Shown: one piece after another, positions 30,252-38,769 of the stretch
Layout of the letters: each line of letters opens with the position of its first letter
Position numbering within the stretch: the first letter of the stretch is position 1
Assembly: GCA_045603085.1 (NCBI GenBank)
Contig: JAZULL010000003.1
Span: 1 to 38,837, forward strand
DNA: 38,837 nucleotides
Origin: SVQP01 sp045603085
GTDB lineage: Bacteria > Bacillota > Clostridia > Oscillospirales > CAG-272
Reading direction: 5' to 3'
Translations under genes and position numbers: made by a program
Notes under the pieces: generated by a model
Told to the model about the DNA's origin: nothing
Database searches by the model: none
The model's input: the letters and a program-made list of their open reading frames with translations, nothing else

Positions 30252-31000
30252 TATGATCTGCGTTGCTCCAGCGCGTAAAGCTCGGGGGTCAGATAAGAGC
30301 AGTCCTGCAAAAAGCGCAGGGAGTTTTCGCTGATGCTGTCCTTCCAGCCAACCAAATAGGCTGTCAGATCGTCCACGGCATTGTCGCCAACACCCATGAC
30401 GCTGTTGCGAAAATGGCGCTCGGCACTTTGTCTGAGGCGGTCGGGGAAGTAATAGTCAATGGCGCCGAACTGATGTAAAAGCTCATGTGCTATAGTGCTC
30501 CACGCATCCTGCTGATAGTAATAGTAAATGGTGGAGAACTCGGGGCACTCCCCAAATCCAAAGCTGCCTCTCTGGGTGTATGCATAGCTTCTTCCCACGT
30601 AGTCGAAAACCAACTGCAAGGGGGCTTCGTTAACCTGCAGAGTGGATTCATAATGCTTTTGCAGCTGTGTGATCGAGCTGACGCCAAAGTGATTGAACAG
30701 CAGGTGCAGTCCTTGGCCGGGATCCGGGCACAGCGGCGCGGCGATATCATAAACATACGGTTGAATGCGCAGGTAAACGCCGTAGCGCTTAGCCTCGCTC
30801 TCCAGCCATGCGCACGCCTTGTGCAGCTCGGCTTCAAAGCGCCGCTTGCTGCTGTCTGTCCAGCTTCTTGTATTGGAGTGCGCGTATATGGAGATCAGGG
30901 CAATCGATCCGCGCAGCTTGGTGCTGACGCCGGCATGTCTGCCGCTGATCAAAAAGAAATTTTGCAGACTCGGAAAGTCCTTGAGAAAATAATATTTCAT
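30251..31000 (-). CDS. Metzincin-like zinc metalloprotease domain protein
   Basis: 249 residues with no signal peptide. The zinc motif is His172-Glu173-x-x-His176-x-x-Gly-x-x-Asp182 in IAHELLHQFGAID, the extended HExxHxxGxxH/D form of metzincins, with a possible Met-turn at Met202 in RNSVMG. The N-terminal half (30-100) is a mixed alpha/beta region. Length and motif resemble matrixin-like proteins of bacteria; no known substrate. AGGAG lies upstream of the ATG. It follows the MFS gene by 28 bases in the same direction, so it probably belongs to the FliB-APH-MFS unit. The missing export signal is odd for a protease. Confidence 0.7.
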   Translation of the reverse strand: MKYYFLKDFPSLQNFFLISGRHAGVSTKLRGSIALISIYAHSNTRSWTDSSKRRFEAELHKACAWLESEAKRYGVYLRIQPYVYDIAAPLCPDPGQGLHLLFNHFGVSSITQLQKHYESTLQVNEAPLQLVFDYVGRSYAYTQRGSFGFGECPEFSTIYYYYQQDAWSTIAHELLHQFGAIDYYFPDRLRQSAERHFRNSVMGVGDNAVDDLTAYLVGWKDSISENSLRFLQDCSYLTPELYALEQRRS

Positions 31001-31028
31001 GAGTTCTCCTGGTTTATGGCAGAATCGG

Positions 31029-32282
31029 TCACACTGCCTGATTTTTCAGCTTTTTGAAATAGCGTACGGTGACAAACAACACCGCGATGCCGAGAATGGG
31101 GAAGATCGCGCAGACCAGCATGCCTGCCTTAAGTCCCACCTGCTCGGTGGAGAGCGAGAGCTGATCGGCAAGGGTCGCGCCGAGTGCGCTTGCGCTGACC
31201 GCGTCGGTCACAATGCCCATCAGCTGAGGGGCAACCGATGCGCCGAGGTCTCCGCCCGAGGCCATGAGCGCGTAGGCCGCTACGCCAACTGCGGGGATGT
31301 TTTCCTCCATCATGATCAGCGTGCCGGGCCACAGCATGGACGTGAAAATACCGGTCAGCACGCAGGCGATCAGCGCAGGCGCAACACCGGGTGAGAATAC
31401 CACCACCAGGTAACAAACCGCCGCGCCCACCATGCCTACGCACAGCATGCGGAAAATGTTTTTACCGAATTTGGCGTAAGCAATACGGGTCAGGCCCAAA
31501 AGAACGGCAAATGCGGCAAGACCGACAAGGTCACCCACCGCCTTGGGAATGTGCAGGGCGTTTTCCATATAGCCGGAGATCCAGTTGGACATGGTGTTCT
31601 CGGCGCAGCTGCCAAAGAAGATGCAGGCCACGCAAAGCGCCATGCCGATGACGCGGTGACGGCCGGATCGGGTCTTTTCCTGCTCGACGCTCTTTTGCAT
31701 ATCGGGCATGGGCGAGAGCATAAAGAGCACCGATGCGATAACGGGCAGAGCTGCGAAGAACAGCGTCAGATACATCCAGTTCGCTTGGCCAAGCAGCGCA
31801 AAGAATGCAGTGCTGACCACAATGACGAACAGAATGCCGAATGCGTAGAGCGAATGCAGCATGCTCATGTCGCGCTGGGGATTATCCGAGGGGAGCGCCG
31901 CAATGGTGGGGGACAGCATGACCTCGGAAAAGCCTGCGGCGATTGAGAAAATGATTGTACCAACCAAGAGCCCCGCATAGGCATATTGCGGCCAGAGGGT
32001 GGGCACCAGCGCATAGATCACAAGCCCCAGAGAGGTGATCAGGGGCGTGATACGAACCAAGTGCCTTGGGTTAAAGTTCTTGGCAAAGAACGAGAAGACC
32101 AGATCCACCAGCATCTGGGTGCAAAAGTTGGTCAGCACCAGCGTGCCAAGCAGCGTGTAGGAAATGTTATATGGGTCCTGTCCAAACGTCGTAAACAGCA
32201 GCGGCGGCAGAACAAAGATCGATGACATGGTGAAATAGGCCGAGTAGCAGGCAAGTTTTGTGCGCTTGAAATGGGGTGACAC
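31029..32282 (-). CDS. Major facilitator superfamily transporter
   Basis: 417 residues with twelve hydrophobic segments in two six-helix halves and a central polar loop near residues 195-210 (SPMPDMQKSVEQEKTRSGR). The pattern of helix 1-2 and the SNWISGYME segment recall FucP/NagP-like sugar permeases, but I would not assign a substrate. GTG at 32282 is preferred over an upstream GTG because AGGAG, which overlaps the stop of the kinase gene, is seven bases away. The gene starts four bases after that stop, so translation is likely coupled. Confidence 0.85.
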   Translation of the reverse strand: MSPHFKRTKLACYSAYFTMSSIFVLPPLLFTTFGQDPYNISYTLLGTLVLTNFCTQMLVDLVFSFFAKNFNPRHLVRITPLITSLGLVIYALVPTLWPQYAYAGLLVGTIIFSIAAGFSEVMLSPTIAALPSDNPQRDMSMLHSLYAFGILFVIVVSTAFFALLGQANWMYLTLFFAALPVIASVLFMLSPMPDMQKSVEQEKTRSGRHRVIGMALCVACIFFGSCAENTMSNWISGYMENALHIPKAVGDLVGLAAFAVLLGLTRIAYAKFGKNIFRMLCVGMVGAAVCYLVVVFSPGVAPALIACVLTGIFTSMLWPGTLIMMEENIPAVGVAAYALMASGGDLGASVAPQLMGIVTDAVSASALGATLADQLSLSTEQVGLKAGMLVCAIFPILGIAVLFVTVRYFKKLKNQAV

Positions 32283-32286
32283 GGTA

Positions 32287-33156
32287 TCACTCCTCACTTT
32301 CCTTGAGTTTTTTTGTCAGCTGAAGCGCCAACGTAAGAGCGCGACGGTACCGCGCGGAGTCGGTGTCGCCGTATTTGTGACCAAGCATGATCCATTCGGC
32401 GTATTCGTACAAAAAGAAAAGATCAAGCGCGCGGCGGTAGTCGGCATAGGGGATATCCTTGCGGCTGACCAGCTGATCGTAGTAATAGTCAATGGCAAAG
32501 GCGCGATCTGCCTCGGTGATATAGAAGAATGCGTCGGGCGTGTCGTCGGCATCTGCCAGAAGTCTTGCTATGCAGGTGGGGTAGGGGAGAATGCCCGCCA
32601 CCTCCCAGTCGATCAGGGTCGCGCCCGTGGGCGAGACCAGCGCATTGAAGGGGAGCAGATCGTCGTGGCAGAGCGTGCGGGGCAGACTTTCAAAATGCGA
32701 GAGATAAACGGCATAAGCCTGCTCCAGCTCTGCGTTTTGCAGATATTCGCCGCGCGCGCGGCGGGAGGCCAGCGCAACTTGGTAGCCAAAGCCGTTCTCC
32801 GTGGGGGTGTCTTGCCAGTATTTGTTTTGTATCTTTGCCAGCGCGTCCAGAATTTTGGTCAGCGACTCGCGCTCAAGATGCATGGCGGGCTCGCCTGCCA
32901 CCTGCTCCATGAGCAGATAGGTCTCGCCGTCCACCTCTTGGCAACCGTACAGGTGCGGCACGCAGGGGCAATCGGTCAGCAAATGCGAGAAAATCTCGGC
33001 CTCGCGACCCTTGGCGCGCTTGAGCACGCGCGGCCCTTGCGCGGTTTGCACCAAGCAAACGTCGTAGGCCTCGCCATCCTCGGCGCAGATATAAAATTGC
33101 GGTTTCGTATCCGGCAGGATGCCGAATGCTTGTCGTAAAGAGTCTGTCAGAATCAT
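32287..33156 (-). CDS. Aminoglycoside-phosphotransferase (APH)/choline-kinase-like protein
   Basis: 289-residue small-molecule kinase of the APH fold. Lys46 in RVLKRAKG is the likely ATP Lys, His164-Asp165-Asp166 with Asn171 in CHDDLLPFN is the Brenner motif, and Asp183 in LIDWEVAG is the metal Asp. The fold covers choline, ethanolamine, homoserine, aminoglycoside and fructosamine kinases, so the substrate is open; I do not infer antibiotic resistance. Its neighbour is an MFS transporter that might import the substrate. GAGGAAAAAC precedes the ATG. Confidence 0.85.
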   Translation of the reverse strand: MILTDSLRQAFGILPDTKPQFYICAEDGEAYDVCLVQTAQGPRVLKRAKGREAEIFSHLLTDCPCVPHLYGCQEVDGETYLLMEQVAGEPAMHLERESLTKILDALAKIQNKYWQDTPTENGFGYQVALASRRARGEYLQNAELEQAYAVYLSHFESLPRTLCHDDLLPFNALVSPTGATLIDWEVAGILPYPTCIARLLADADDTPDAFFYITEADRAFAIDYYYDQLVSRKDIPYADYRRALDLFFLYEYAEWIMLGHKYGDTDSARYRRALTLALQLTKKLKESEE

Positions 33157-33169
33157 GTTTTTCCTCGTT

Positions 33170-34060
33170 TTATAAGAATGCGGCGGCGATGGCTTCGGTA
33201 TTGTCCTCGGAGTATTCCAGCTCCTCGGAGAGAATGCGCGCGGCCTCGTAAGCGTCGTTACCGTCGCGGATCATACTGCAAAGCAGTCTTTCAAAAAACA
33301 GCGCAAGTCCCAAGCGCGTGATGAAATCCTCGGCGTCATAGGCGTCCGAGCAATGGCGGAAGATAAAGTATGCCAGCGCGCGACAAAGGGCAGGCTCGGC
33401 CGCGGGCGGCGTGTCAAGCGTTGAGGTGTAGCCCGCAAAGAGCGCGCGGTGCGTCTCGTCCAGATATTCCAATCCGTCCAAAATGGCCTGCCAGGTGCGG
33501 TCGGTTTGTGCGGTGGGGCAGATGTCAAAATCCTTGTAAATGCTCTGCAAACGCTCCGCGTAAGGGCGAGTGCTGTCGCAAAGAGTGATGTAGATGTGCT
33601 CGCGCAAATCGGTGGCGTCAAAGGCGTCGGAATCGGGCTGCCCCTCAGCCTGCCCGATGGAAATCATGCGGGCAAAGTCGTCCGAGCCCAGTACGATGCG
33701 GCAGGCCTCTTCGCAAGAGAGTCCAAGCCCTGCCTCCATGCCATGTGGCGTTTGGTGGTAAAAGCGGGGGTGCTCGCGGCAGATCTCGCAAAGGGACTGC
33801 TCGCCGTACGCCGTGATGATACGGCAAAGACCGCGCTCGTCAAGGTGGGGACAGCGATCGTGCGCGGCAAGGGTAAAGTGTGGAGTGTCCAAGCGGTCAA
33901 TGCTTTGGCGGATGACGCTTGCATACTCGCCGCCCAGCGCGTCGTAGTGCGCAAGCGTGTCCGCGTCCACGTCGATCTCCCAGCCGATACAGCAGCTGTG
34001 GCGGCACTTGTCTGCGATGCAGGCGAAATTTTTATAATAAGCAGGGGCGAATAGCTTCAT
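33170..34060 (-). CDS. FliB-family cysteine-rich protein (flagellin lysine-N-methylase-like)
   Basis: 296 residues. The N-terminal half carries many cysteines in the FliB/YkgJ-type pattern: CIADKCRHSCC near residue 12, GWEIDVDADTL, then CPHLDERGLC, SLCEICREHPRF and SCEEACR. These likely bind an iron-sulfur or zinc cluster. Family members methylate flagellin lysines in Salmonella, but no flagellar gene lies here, and homologues are widespread in non-motile Clostridia, so the substrate may differ. ATG at 34060 follows AGGACACGG and precedes a gene unit with a kinase, a transporter and a metzincin-like protein. Confidence 0.82.
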   Translation of the reverse strand: MKLFAPAYYKNFACIADKCRHSCCIGWEIDVDADTLAHYDALGGEYASVIRQSIDRLDTPHFTLAAHDRCPHLDERGLCRIITAYGEQSLCEICREHPRFYHQTPHGMEAGLGLSCEEACRIVLGSDDFARMISIGQAEGQPDSDAFDATDLREHIYITLCDSTRPYAERLQSIYKDFDICPTAQTDRTWQAILDGLEYLDETHRALFAGYTSTLDTPPAAEPALCRALAYFIFRHCSDAYDAEDFITRLGLALFFERLLCSMIRDGNDAYEAARILSEELEYSEDNTEAIAAAFL

Positions 34061-34091
34061 ACCGTGTCCTTTCCGTGCCTTGGGATAACTT

Positions 34092-34120
34092 ATTATAGCA
34101 TACAACACCGCGCAGTTCAA
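34092..34120 (-). promoter_or_regulatory. Promoter of the FliB-like operon
   Basis: Minus-strand TTGAAC (34115-34120), 17-base spacer, TATAAT (34092-34097). It is back to back with the promoter of the surface-protein gene. Confidence 0.75.
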
Positions 34121-34138
34121 GAGTATTGATGCTTTTCC

Positions 34139-34167
34139 TTGACAATGGCTCCACTATATAGTATAAT
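34139..34167 (+). promoter_or_regulatory. Promoter of the surface-protein / GH99-like operon
   Basis: TTGACA (34139-34144), 17-base spacer, TATAAT (34162-34167), 31 bases before the start codon: full consensus. Confidence 0.92.
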
Positions 34168-34197
34168 GAATATGTAAATACCGTTAAGGAGGACATC

Positions 34198-35640
34198 ATG
34201 ATGAAAAAAACTGTTTTAGGCCTGCTGCTGATCGCAGCGCTGCTTTGTGCAGCCATTCCTTGCCTGACCATTCCGGCGTCTGCCGAGGACAAGATCGACA
34301 TGCAGCCCATGTTCGGTCAACCCTTCCAGCCCGAGGGCACGAGCTTTGGGCAGGTCAGCTTTATCGTGCCGGGTGGCACGCAGGGACTGACCAAGGATGC
34401 CTGGGATGACAATATTGATCACAACACCGACCTGATCCTGGTTTCCTTTGTCAAGGACGGCGTGGCGTATGAGAATATGACCATCCGCCAGGTCAAGGCA
34501 CAGTTTGGTGATCTGGCACTCAAGCGCACCTGTTATACCTATGAAAGCGCCCCCGACGGCTCTCTGTATCTCAATCTGAGATTCCACATGGATGATCACG
34601 ACACGCTCAAGCCCTCGGATTTCACGGCTATCACGGTCAAGGCCGGCTTTGTGTGGTGCGCGGGTTCTCCCACCGGGATCACCAACGAGGTGCCCTCTCT
34701 GACGCTGGATCACGACGTATCCTACCCGGTCAATGCAACGGCGGGCATTACCGGCGTGCAGACGGGGCCGATGGCAGGTGTGGACGGTGCGCTTCGCATT
34801 AATTTCGAGCGAAACGACAGCGAAAGCCTCAAGGCCATCTCAACCGTTGATCTTTGTCCCTCGGCCATCCCCGGTAAGACGCTGGGCGATCTGGTTACGA
34901 TCAACGGTGAAACTGTCACCTCGTTGGTCGCAAAGGGCAACGTGGCACGGCTTTGCTTTTACGGCGATACCCTGATCTTCCACATTGACGATCCTGCATA
35001 TCTTGCCGCGCTCAAGGAGCAGGAATATGAGATCGTGATCCTGCCCGGCTTCCGTTGGATGAACTGGCATCAGGACGACTGGGGCAACTGGGCCGGTACA
35101 AATAAGGACAACTATACGCCCGTGGACGGCACGCTGGTGCTACAGCCCATTTCCTTTACAGTCAATACAGCGGACGAGGTCTGCATCAAGACCGACGGTA
35201 TAGAGGTGCTGCCCGGATATAAGGACACGTACTACGTGGGAGAGCGCATTGACATGAAGACGCTGGTCGTGCGCATCAATTACGTCAGCGGCGGTAGCCT
35301 TGAGATGATGCTGACTGAGGATATGATCAGCTATGATTTCTCGCAGGCAGGGCAGGCAACCGTCACCGTGGAATACGATGGCATGCAAACCACGTTTACG
35401 GTCACGGTACTGCCCGCGCCCGAATCCGACTCGGATACGACCGAGCCGGATACGACCGAGTCGGATACGACTGAGCAGCCTGCGACCGAGCCGGAATCCA
35501 CTCAGCCTGCGCAAAGCGAACCCTCCGACCTTGATCCGGAGCCCGCAATTGACAACGAGGGCTGCGGCGCCGTGCTGCTGCCCACCTCGCTGATCCTGTT
35601 TGCTGCAGCCGTATTCACGCTGAGAAAAAAGAAAGACTGA
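34198..35640 (+). CDS. Secreted, C-terminally anchored surface protein with an Ig-like domain
   Basis: 480 residues. Signal peptide 1-29 (cleavage after ASA), a large unrecognised region (30-320) that looks like two beta-rich modules, an Ig-like domain at about 325-405 (YYVGERIDMKTLVV, then TVTVEYDGMQTTFTVTV), a Thr/Glu/Pro linker with three perfect-like repeats of DTTE, then GCGAVLLPTSLILFAAAVF and the basic tail RKKKD. The tail resembles a sorting or anchor signal but has no LPxTG. GGAGG precedes two adjacent ATG codons (34198 and 34201). It is coupled to the next gene by TGA-T-ATG. The two products are probably exposed together. Confidence 0.8.
   Translation: MMKKTVLGLLLIAALLCAAIPCLTIPASAEDKIDMQPMFGQPFQPEGTSFGQVSFIVPGGTQGLTKDAWDDNIDHNTDLILVSFVKDGVAYENMTIRQVKAQFGDLALKRTCYTYESAPDGSLYLNLRFHMDDHDTLKPSDFTAITVKAGFVWCAGSPTGITNEVPSLTLDHDVSYPVNATAGITGVQTGPMAGVDGALRINFERNDSESLKAISTVDLCPSAIPGKTLGDLVTINGETVTSLVAKGNVARLCFYGDTLIFHIDDPAYLAALKEQEYEIVILPGFRWMNWHQDDWGNWAGTNKDNYTPVDGTLVLQPISFTVNTADEVCIKTDGIEVLPGYKDTYYVGERIDMKTLVVRINYVSGGSLEMMLTEDMISYDFSQAGQATVTVEYDGMQTTFTVTVLPAPESDSDTTEPDTTESDTTEQPATEPESTQPAQSEPSDLDPEPAIDNEGCGAVLLPTSLILFAAAVFTLRKKKD
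35431..35475 (+). repeat. Three tandem 15-base repeats coding for (S/P)DTTE
   Basis: Units TCGGATACGACCGAG, CCGGATACGACCGAG and TCGGATACGACTGAG in a row (35431-35475), inside the linker of the surface protein. Short in-frame repeats like this can change copy number by slippage without breaking the frame. Confidence 0.85.
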
Positions 35641-35641
35641 T

Positions 35642-37582
35642 ATGAAAGACACGATCAAAATATTGGCTGCTTTGTTGGCAGCTCTGATGCTGGCATCTGC
35701 GCTGGCAGCATGCACGCCCGATGACCCGGGTGAGCAGGGAGGGGTGCAGGATACGACCGCGCCCGAAAGCGAAAGTGAAAGCGAAACCGAGCCGGACGAT
35801 ACCCCCACCGTACAGCGCGTGCCGGATGAGCGAGAGCTGACCGATGCGCAGTACAGCGTGCTGAATATCGTGGGCACGGATGATTTCGGCCGCGTGATCC
35901 TGCCGGTGGACGGCAAGGTCAATTCCGACCGCTATGTCGGCATGTTCTATTTTCTGACGCTGGGTCAGCATGCCAACCATACCGGCATTTACGATATCAA
36001 CAAGATCACCTACGAGGGCACTTATAATAAGGCCTTTACCGAGTATAACACGCCCATCACGCCCGTTGGCTCCGCACATTTCTGGGGCGAGCCGGTATGG
36101 GGATATTATAACAGCGAGGATCCGTGGGTCATGCGCAAGCAGATCGAAATGCTGACCATGGCGGGTGTGGATTTTCTGGTGCTGGACACTACCAATAACG
36201 TGCTGTATGAAAACGTGACGGCGACGCTGTTCGAGCTGCTGCTGGAGTATCAGAGTGCAGGCTGGGACGTGCCGAAGGTCGTATATTATCTTGGTAAGCA
36301 CGACGTTGGTGCTGATGCAAACGTATTCAAGCAGGTGTATAACATTTTCTATGCAAACGATACCTACAAGAGTCTTTGGTTCTGTCCGAATGATCCCGAA
36401 AAGCCCATGATCATCGCGCCCGATAACGTCATCGCGCGCTTCAAGAGCTCCTCCGATGCAGAGGAAAAGGGCTTTGCCGAGTTCTTTGACTACCGCGTCA
36501 CGCAATGGCCCACCGCCGCACCGGTCAACGAGCCGGTGTATGAGTACGGCGCACCCTGGATCGAATTCGAGCTGCCGCAGAGAATCCAGGAGGGATGGAT
36601 CAACGTGTCGATCGCACAGCACGTGACGGTTTGCATGACCGATACCAAAAATTCGCGCGGCCGCGGATGGCATCCCACCGCGCTTAAGAAGGGCAAGTGG
36701 AAGGGCGAGAACGACCATGAAAACTGGCGTCAGAACCTCAATTTCCAGGCGCAATGGAACACCGTGCTGGAAATGACCCCCGAGCAAAGAGCCACCGATG
36801 CAAGATTTGTATTCCTGACCGGCTGGAACGAGTGGGTTGCCGAAAAGCTCCGCGGTGGTAACAACGATTACTTTACCGTGGACACCTTTAATGCCGAGTA
36901 TTCCCGTGATATCGAGCCCTCGCGCTCCTCGGGCATGAAGGACTACGCATATTTCCAGACGATCATGAATATCCACGCGGACAACTTTGCCCCCGCCGTG
37001 CATTACGAATATCCCGCCACCACGCCCGATATTTCGGGGGACGATGCCGTATGGGCAAGCGCTCCCACCTACCGTGACTTTACGGGTGAGTGTGCCGACC
37101 GTAATTTCAAGGCCATGGCAGGAGACATTGTATACAAGGACACCACCGGCAGAAATGATATTGATACGATCAGCATCCTGCGCGACGAGCAGTATCTGTA
37201 TTTCCGCGTGATGTGCGCCGAGGATATCACCGCGCACGTGGCAGGGGACGAGGGCTGGATGAACATCTGGCTCAAGACCGCGAATGCGGGCGACGAGTTG
37301 TTCTGCGGCTACGAGTACGTGATCAACCGCCAAGTCAGCGGTAATCAAAGCGAGATTATTGCTGCCAATGGCGAGAGCGTAGGCAAAGCCGACGTCAACG
37401 TGTACGGCAAGGTCATGATCGTGCGCATCCCGCTTGACGCGATCGGACTGGATCAGAACAATTATCAGATCGAATTCAAGGTGACCGATAACGTACAGGA
37501 TATGGAGAACGATCCGCTCAACCTGTACTCCACCGGTGACGCCGCGCCTATCGGAAGCCTGAATTTCAGCTATGGTTATTAA
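35642..37582 (+). CDS. GH99-like/WbsX-like glycosidase lipoprotein with C-terminal CBM9-like domain
   Basis: 646 residues. Lipoprotein signal with LAAC (Cys24), acidic Ser/Glu linker, then a catalytic-barrel-like region (about 70-440) with GHG-free but recognisable motifs YVGMFYFLTLGQH, HFWGEPVWGYYNSEDPWVMRKQIEML by its key parts, DFLVLDTTN and GWNEW (394-398) near the end, as in GH99/GH71-like enzymes that act on mannose or glucosyl chains. A C-terminal beta-sandwich from about 455 (DDAVWASAP, RDEQYLYFRVMC) resembles CBM9-type sugar-binding modules. Start ATG is one base after the upstream stop. Substrate and activity are inferred from fold only. Confidence 0.78.
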   Translation: MKDTIKILAALLAALMLASALAACTPDDPGEQGGVQDTTAPESESESETEPDDTPTVQRVPDERELTDAQYSVLNIVGTDDFGRVILPVDGKVNSDRYVGMFYFLTLGQHANHTGIYDINKITYEGTYNKAFTEYNTPITPVGSAHFWGEPVWGYYNSEDPWVMRKQIEMLTMAGVDFLVLDTTNNVLYENVTATLFELLLEYQSAGWDVPKVVYYLGKHDVGADANVFKQVYNIFYANDTYKSLWFCPNDPEKPMIIAPDNVIARFKSSSDAEEKGFAEFFDYRVTQWPTAAPVNEPVYEYGAPWIEFELPQRIQEGWINVSIAQHVTVCMTDTKNSRGRGWHPTALKKGKWKGENDHENWRQNLNFQAQWNTVLEMTPEQRATDARFVFLTGWNEWVAEKLRGGNNDYFTVDTFNAEYSRDIEPSRSSGMKDYAYFQTIMNIHADNFAPAVHYEYPATTPDISGDDAVWASAPTYRDFTGECADRNFKAMAGDIVYKDTTGRNDIDTISILRDEQYLYFRVMCAEDITAHVAGDEGWMNIWLKTANAGDELFCGYEYVINRQVSGNQSEIIAANGESVGKADVNVYGKVMIVRIPLDAIGLDQNNYQIEFKVTDNVQDMENDPLNLYSTGDAAPIGSLNFSYGY

Positions 37583-37587
37583 AAAAT

Positions 37588-37624
37588 AAGAATGCTGAGC
37601 CAATTTGGCTCAGCATTCTTTGTT
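37588..37624. terminator. Bidirectional terminator between the GH99-like and phosphoesterase genes
   Basis: AAGAATGCTGAGCC (37588-37601), loop AATTT, GGCTCAGCATTCTT (37607-37620), followed by TGTTT; A-rich flank on the left serves the opposite strand. Confidence 0.9.
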
Positions 37625-38748
37625 TAGTTAATGATTTCGTCAGTTTGCACGTTGCCCTTATCGTCGTTGAAGATCACGCGCTTGGTGCCGTCCTCGTAAA
37701 GCGTCACGCCGCAGCCGATAAAGCCGTTTCCGTTTTGGCGGTCAAAGATGGGCTTTGAGCCGATGATAGCAGTGCAGGGCTGACCCTGGTGGTCAAAGTG
37801 TCCGCCAATGGGGCAGATCTCCACTCTGTGGTGGTGGCCGTAGAGCAGCAGATCCGGCTTCATCTGCCCGACAAGGCGTGTCCATTCGCCGTAAAGCGTC
37901 TGCTCAATGTCAAAGGGCGGCTGCTGAATGTGGGTAAAGCCGATGTGAGAGATCACCAATCTGTACTTGACGCCGGGCGCGTCAAATTCCTTGTCGGCGT
38001 TGGCGATCACCTGCTTTAAGTATTCGGTTTCTTCCAGCCTGAATTGATGGAAACAGATGGTGTGGCCGTATTCGATATTGGTGTCGGGCTTGTCCTCGCC
38101 GCAGTCCATCAAAAGCCCCCACACACAGCCTGCGCGGAAGGTGTAGTAGGTCTTGCCGTCCTTGATCGGGATATAGTTTGGCATATCCTCGGCGTGAATG
38201 CCGCGGGTGTCGTGGTTGCCGCGGGCAAAGACCACGGGGCAACGGCCGCCGGTAATGCCGGCTGCAATCTCGCAGATGGCGTTGAAATTCTTTACGTCGC
38301 CGCTGTGGTTGGGAATGTCACCGTTGAGCACCAGCAGATCGAGGTCGTCGCCGAAATACTGTCCCGCTGCCACCGGCTCGGCCACCAGATTGTGCGCGTC
38401 CGAGACGTGATAGAGGTTGATGCTGCCGCTGTCCTTGACGGGACGGAAGGGAACCGTCAGCTCCCGCTCGTCCTCGGAGGTGGGGTAGTAGGGAGCGCGG
38501 TCGATCATCTTACGGTACACAACCGTGTATTCCTTGGCCGCGTCCAGCACCGACATGGGGAGTCGGATGCGGTGCATGTTGGTGTTTGAGCGAAGGATGC
38601 CGTTGCAATGGTCGTAGTAAACGTGCTCGCCCACCTTGACCCATACGATCACCTCGGCGTCAAACGGCACGAAAATGTGGTATTCGTCACCTACGGCAAA
38701 AACCGTGGGCATAGTCAGCATGTATTCGGGAAGTCTGGGAGTTGTCAT
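37624..38748 (-). CDS. Calcineurin-like metallophosphoesterase
   Basis: 374 residues, no signal peptide. Residues 1-105 look like an Ig/FnIII-type beta domain; the phosphoesterase follows with the motifs in order: Asp117-Ala-His119 (VSDAHN), Gly-Asp144 (LNGDIPNHSGD), Asn178-His179-Asp180 (RGNHD), SHIGF and the terminal GHHH. A dinuclear metal centre is thus complete. An N-terminal beta domain plus phosphatase is the layout of purple-acid-phosphatase-like enzymes. It starts after GGCGG, 21 bases behind the upstream gene's stop, and ends at a shared terminator. Confidence 0.88.
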   Translation of the reverse strand: MTTPRLPEYMLTMPTVFAVGDEYHIFVPFDAEVIVWVKVGEHVYYDHCNGILRSNTNMHRIRLPMSVLDAAKEYTVVYRKMIDRAPYYPTSEDERELTVPFRPVKDSGSINLYHVSDAHNLVAEPVAAGQYFGDDLDLLVLNGDIPNHSGDVKNFNAICEIAAGITGGRCPVVFARGNHDTRGIHAEDMPNYIPIKDGKTYYTFRAGCVWGLLMDCGEDKPDTNIEYGHTICFHQFRLEETEYLKQVIANADKEFDAPGVKYRLVISHIGFTHIQQPPFDIEQTLYGEWTRLVGQMKPDLLLYGHHHRVEICPIGGHFDHQGQPCTAIIGSKPIFDRQNGNGFIGCGVTLYEDGTKRVIFNDDKGNVQTDEIIN

Positions 38749-38769
38749 GGAGATACCGCCTTTTGTATG

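Noticed and set aside
32287..33156. Aminoglycoside resistance kinase
   Set aside because: The APH fold covers many metabolic kinases and the neighbouring genes are not resistance genes.
35615..37603. Open frame of 662 codons on the minus strand opposite the GH99-like gene
   Set aside because: It mirrors the third-position bias of the plus-strand gene, has no ribosome site or family motif, and the plus frame has a lipobox, GWNEW and a terminator.
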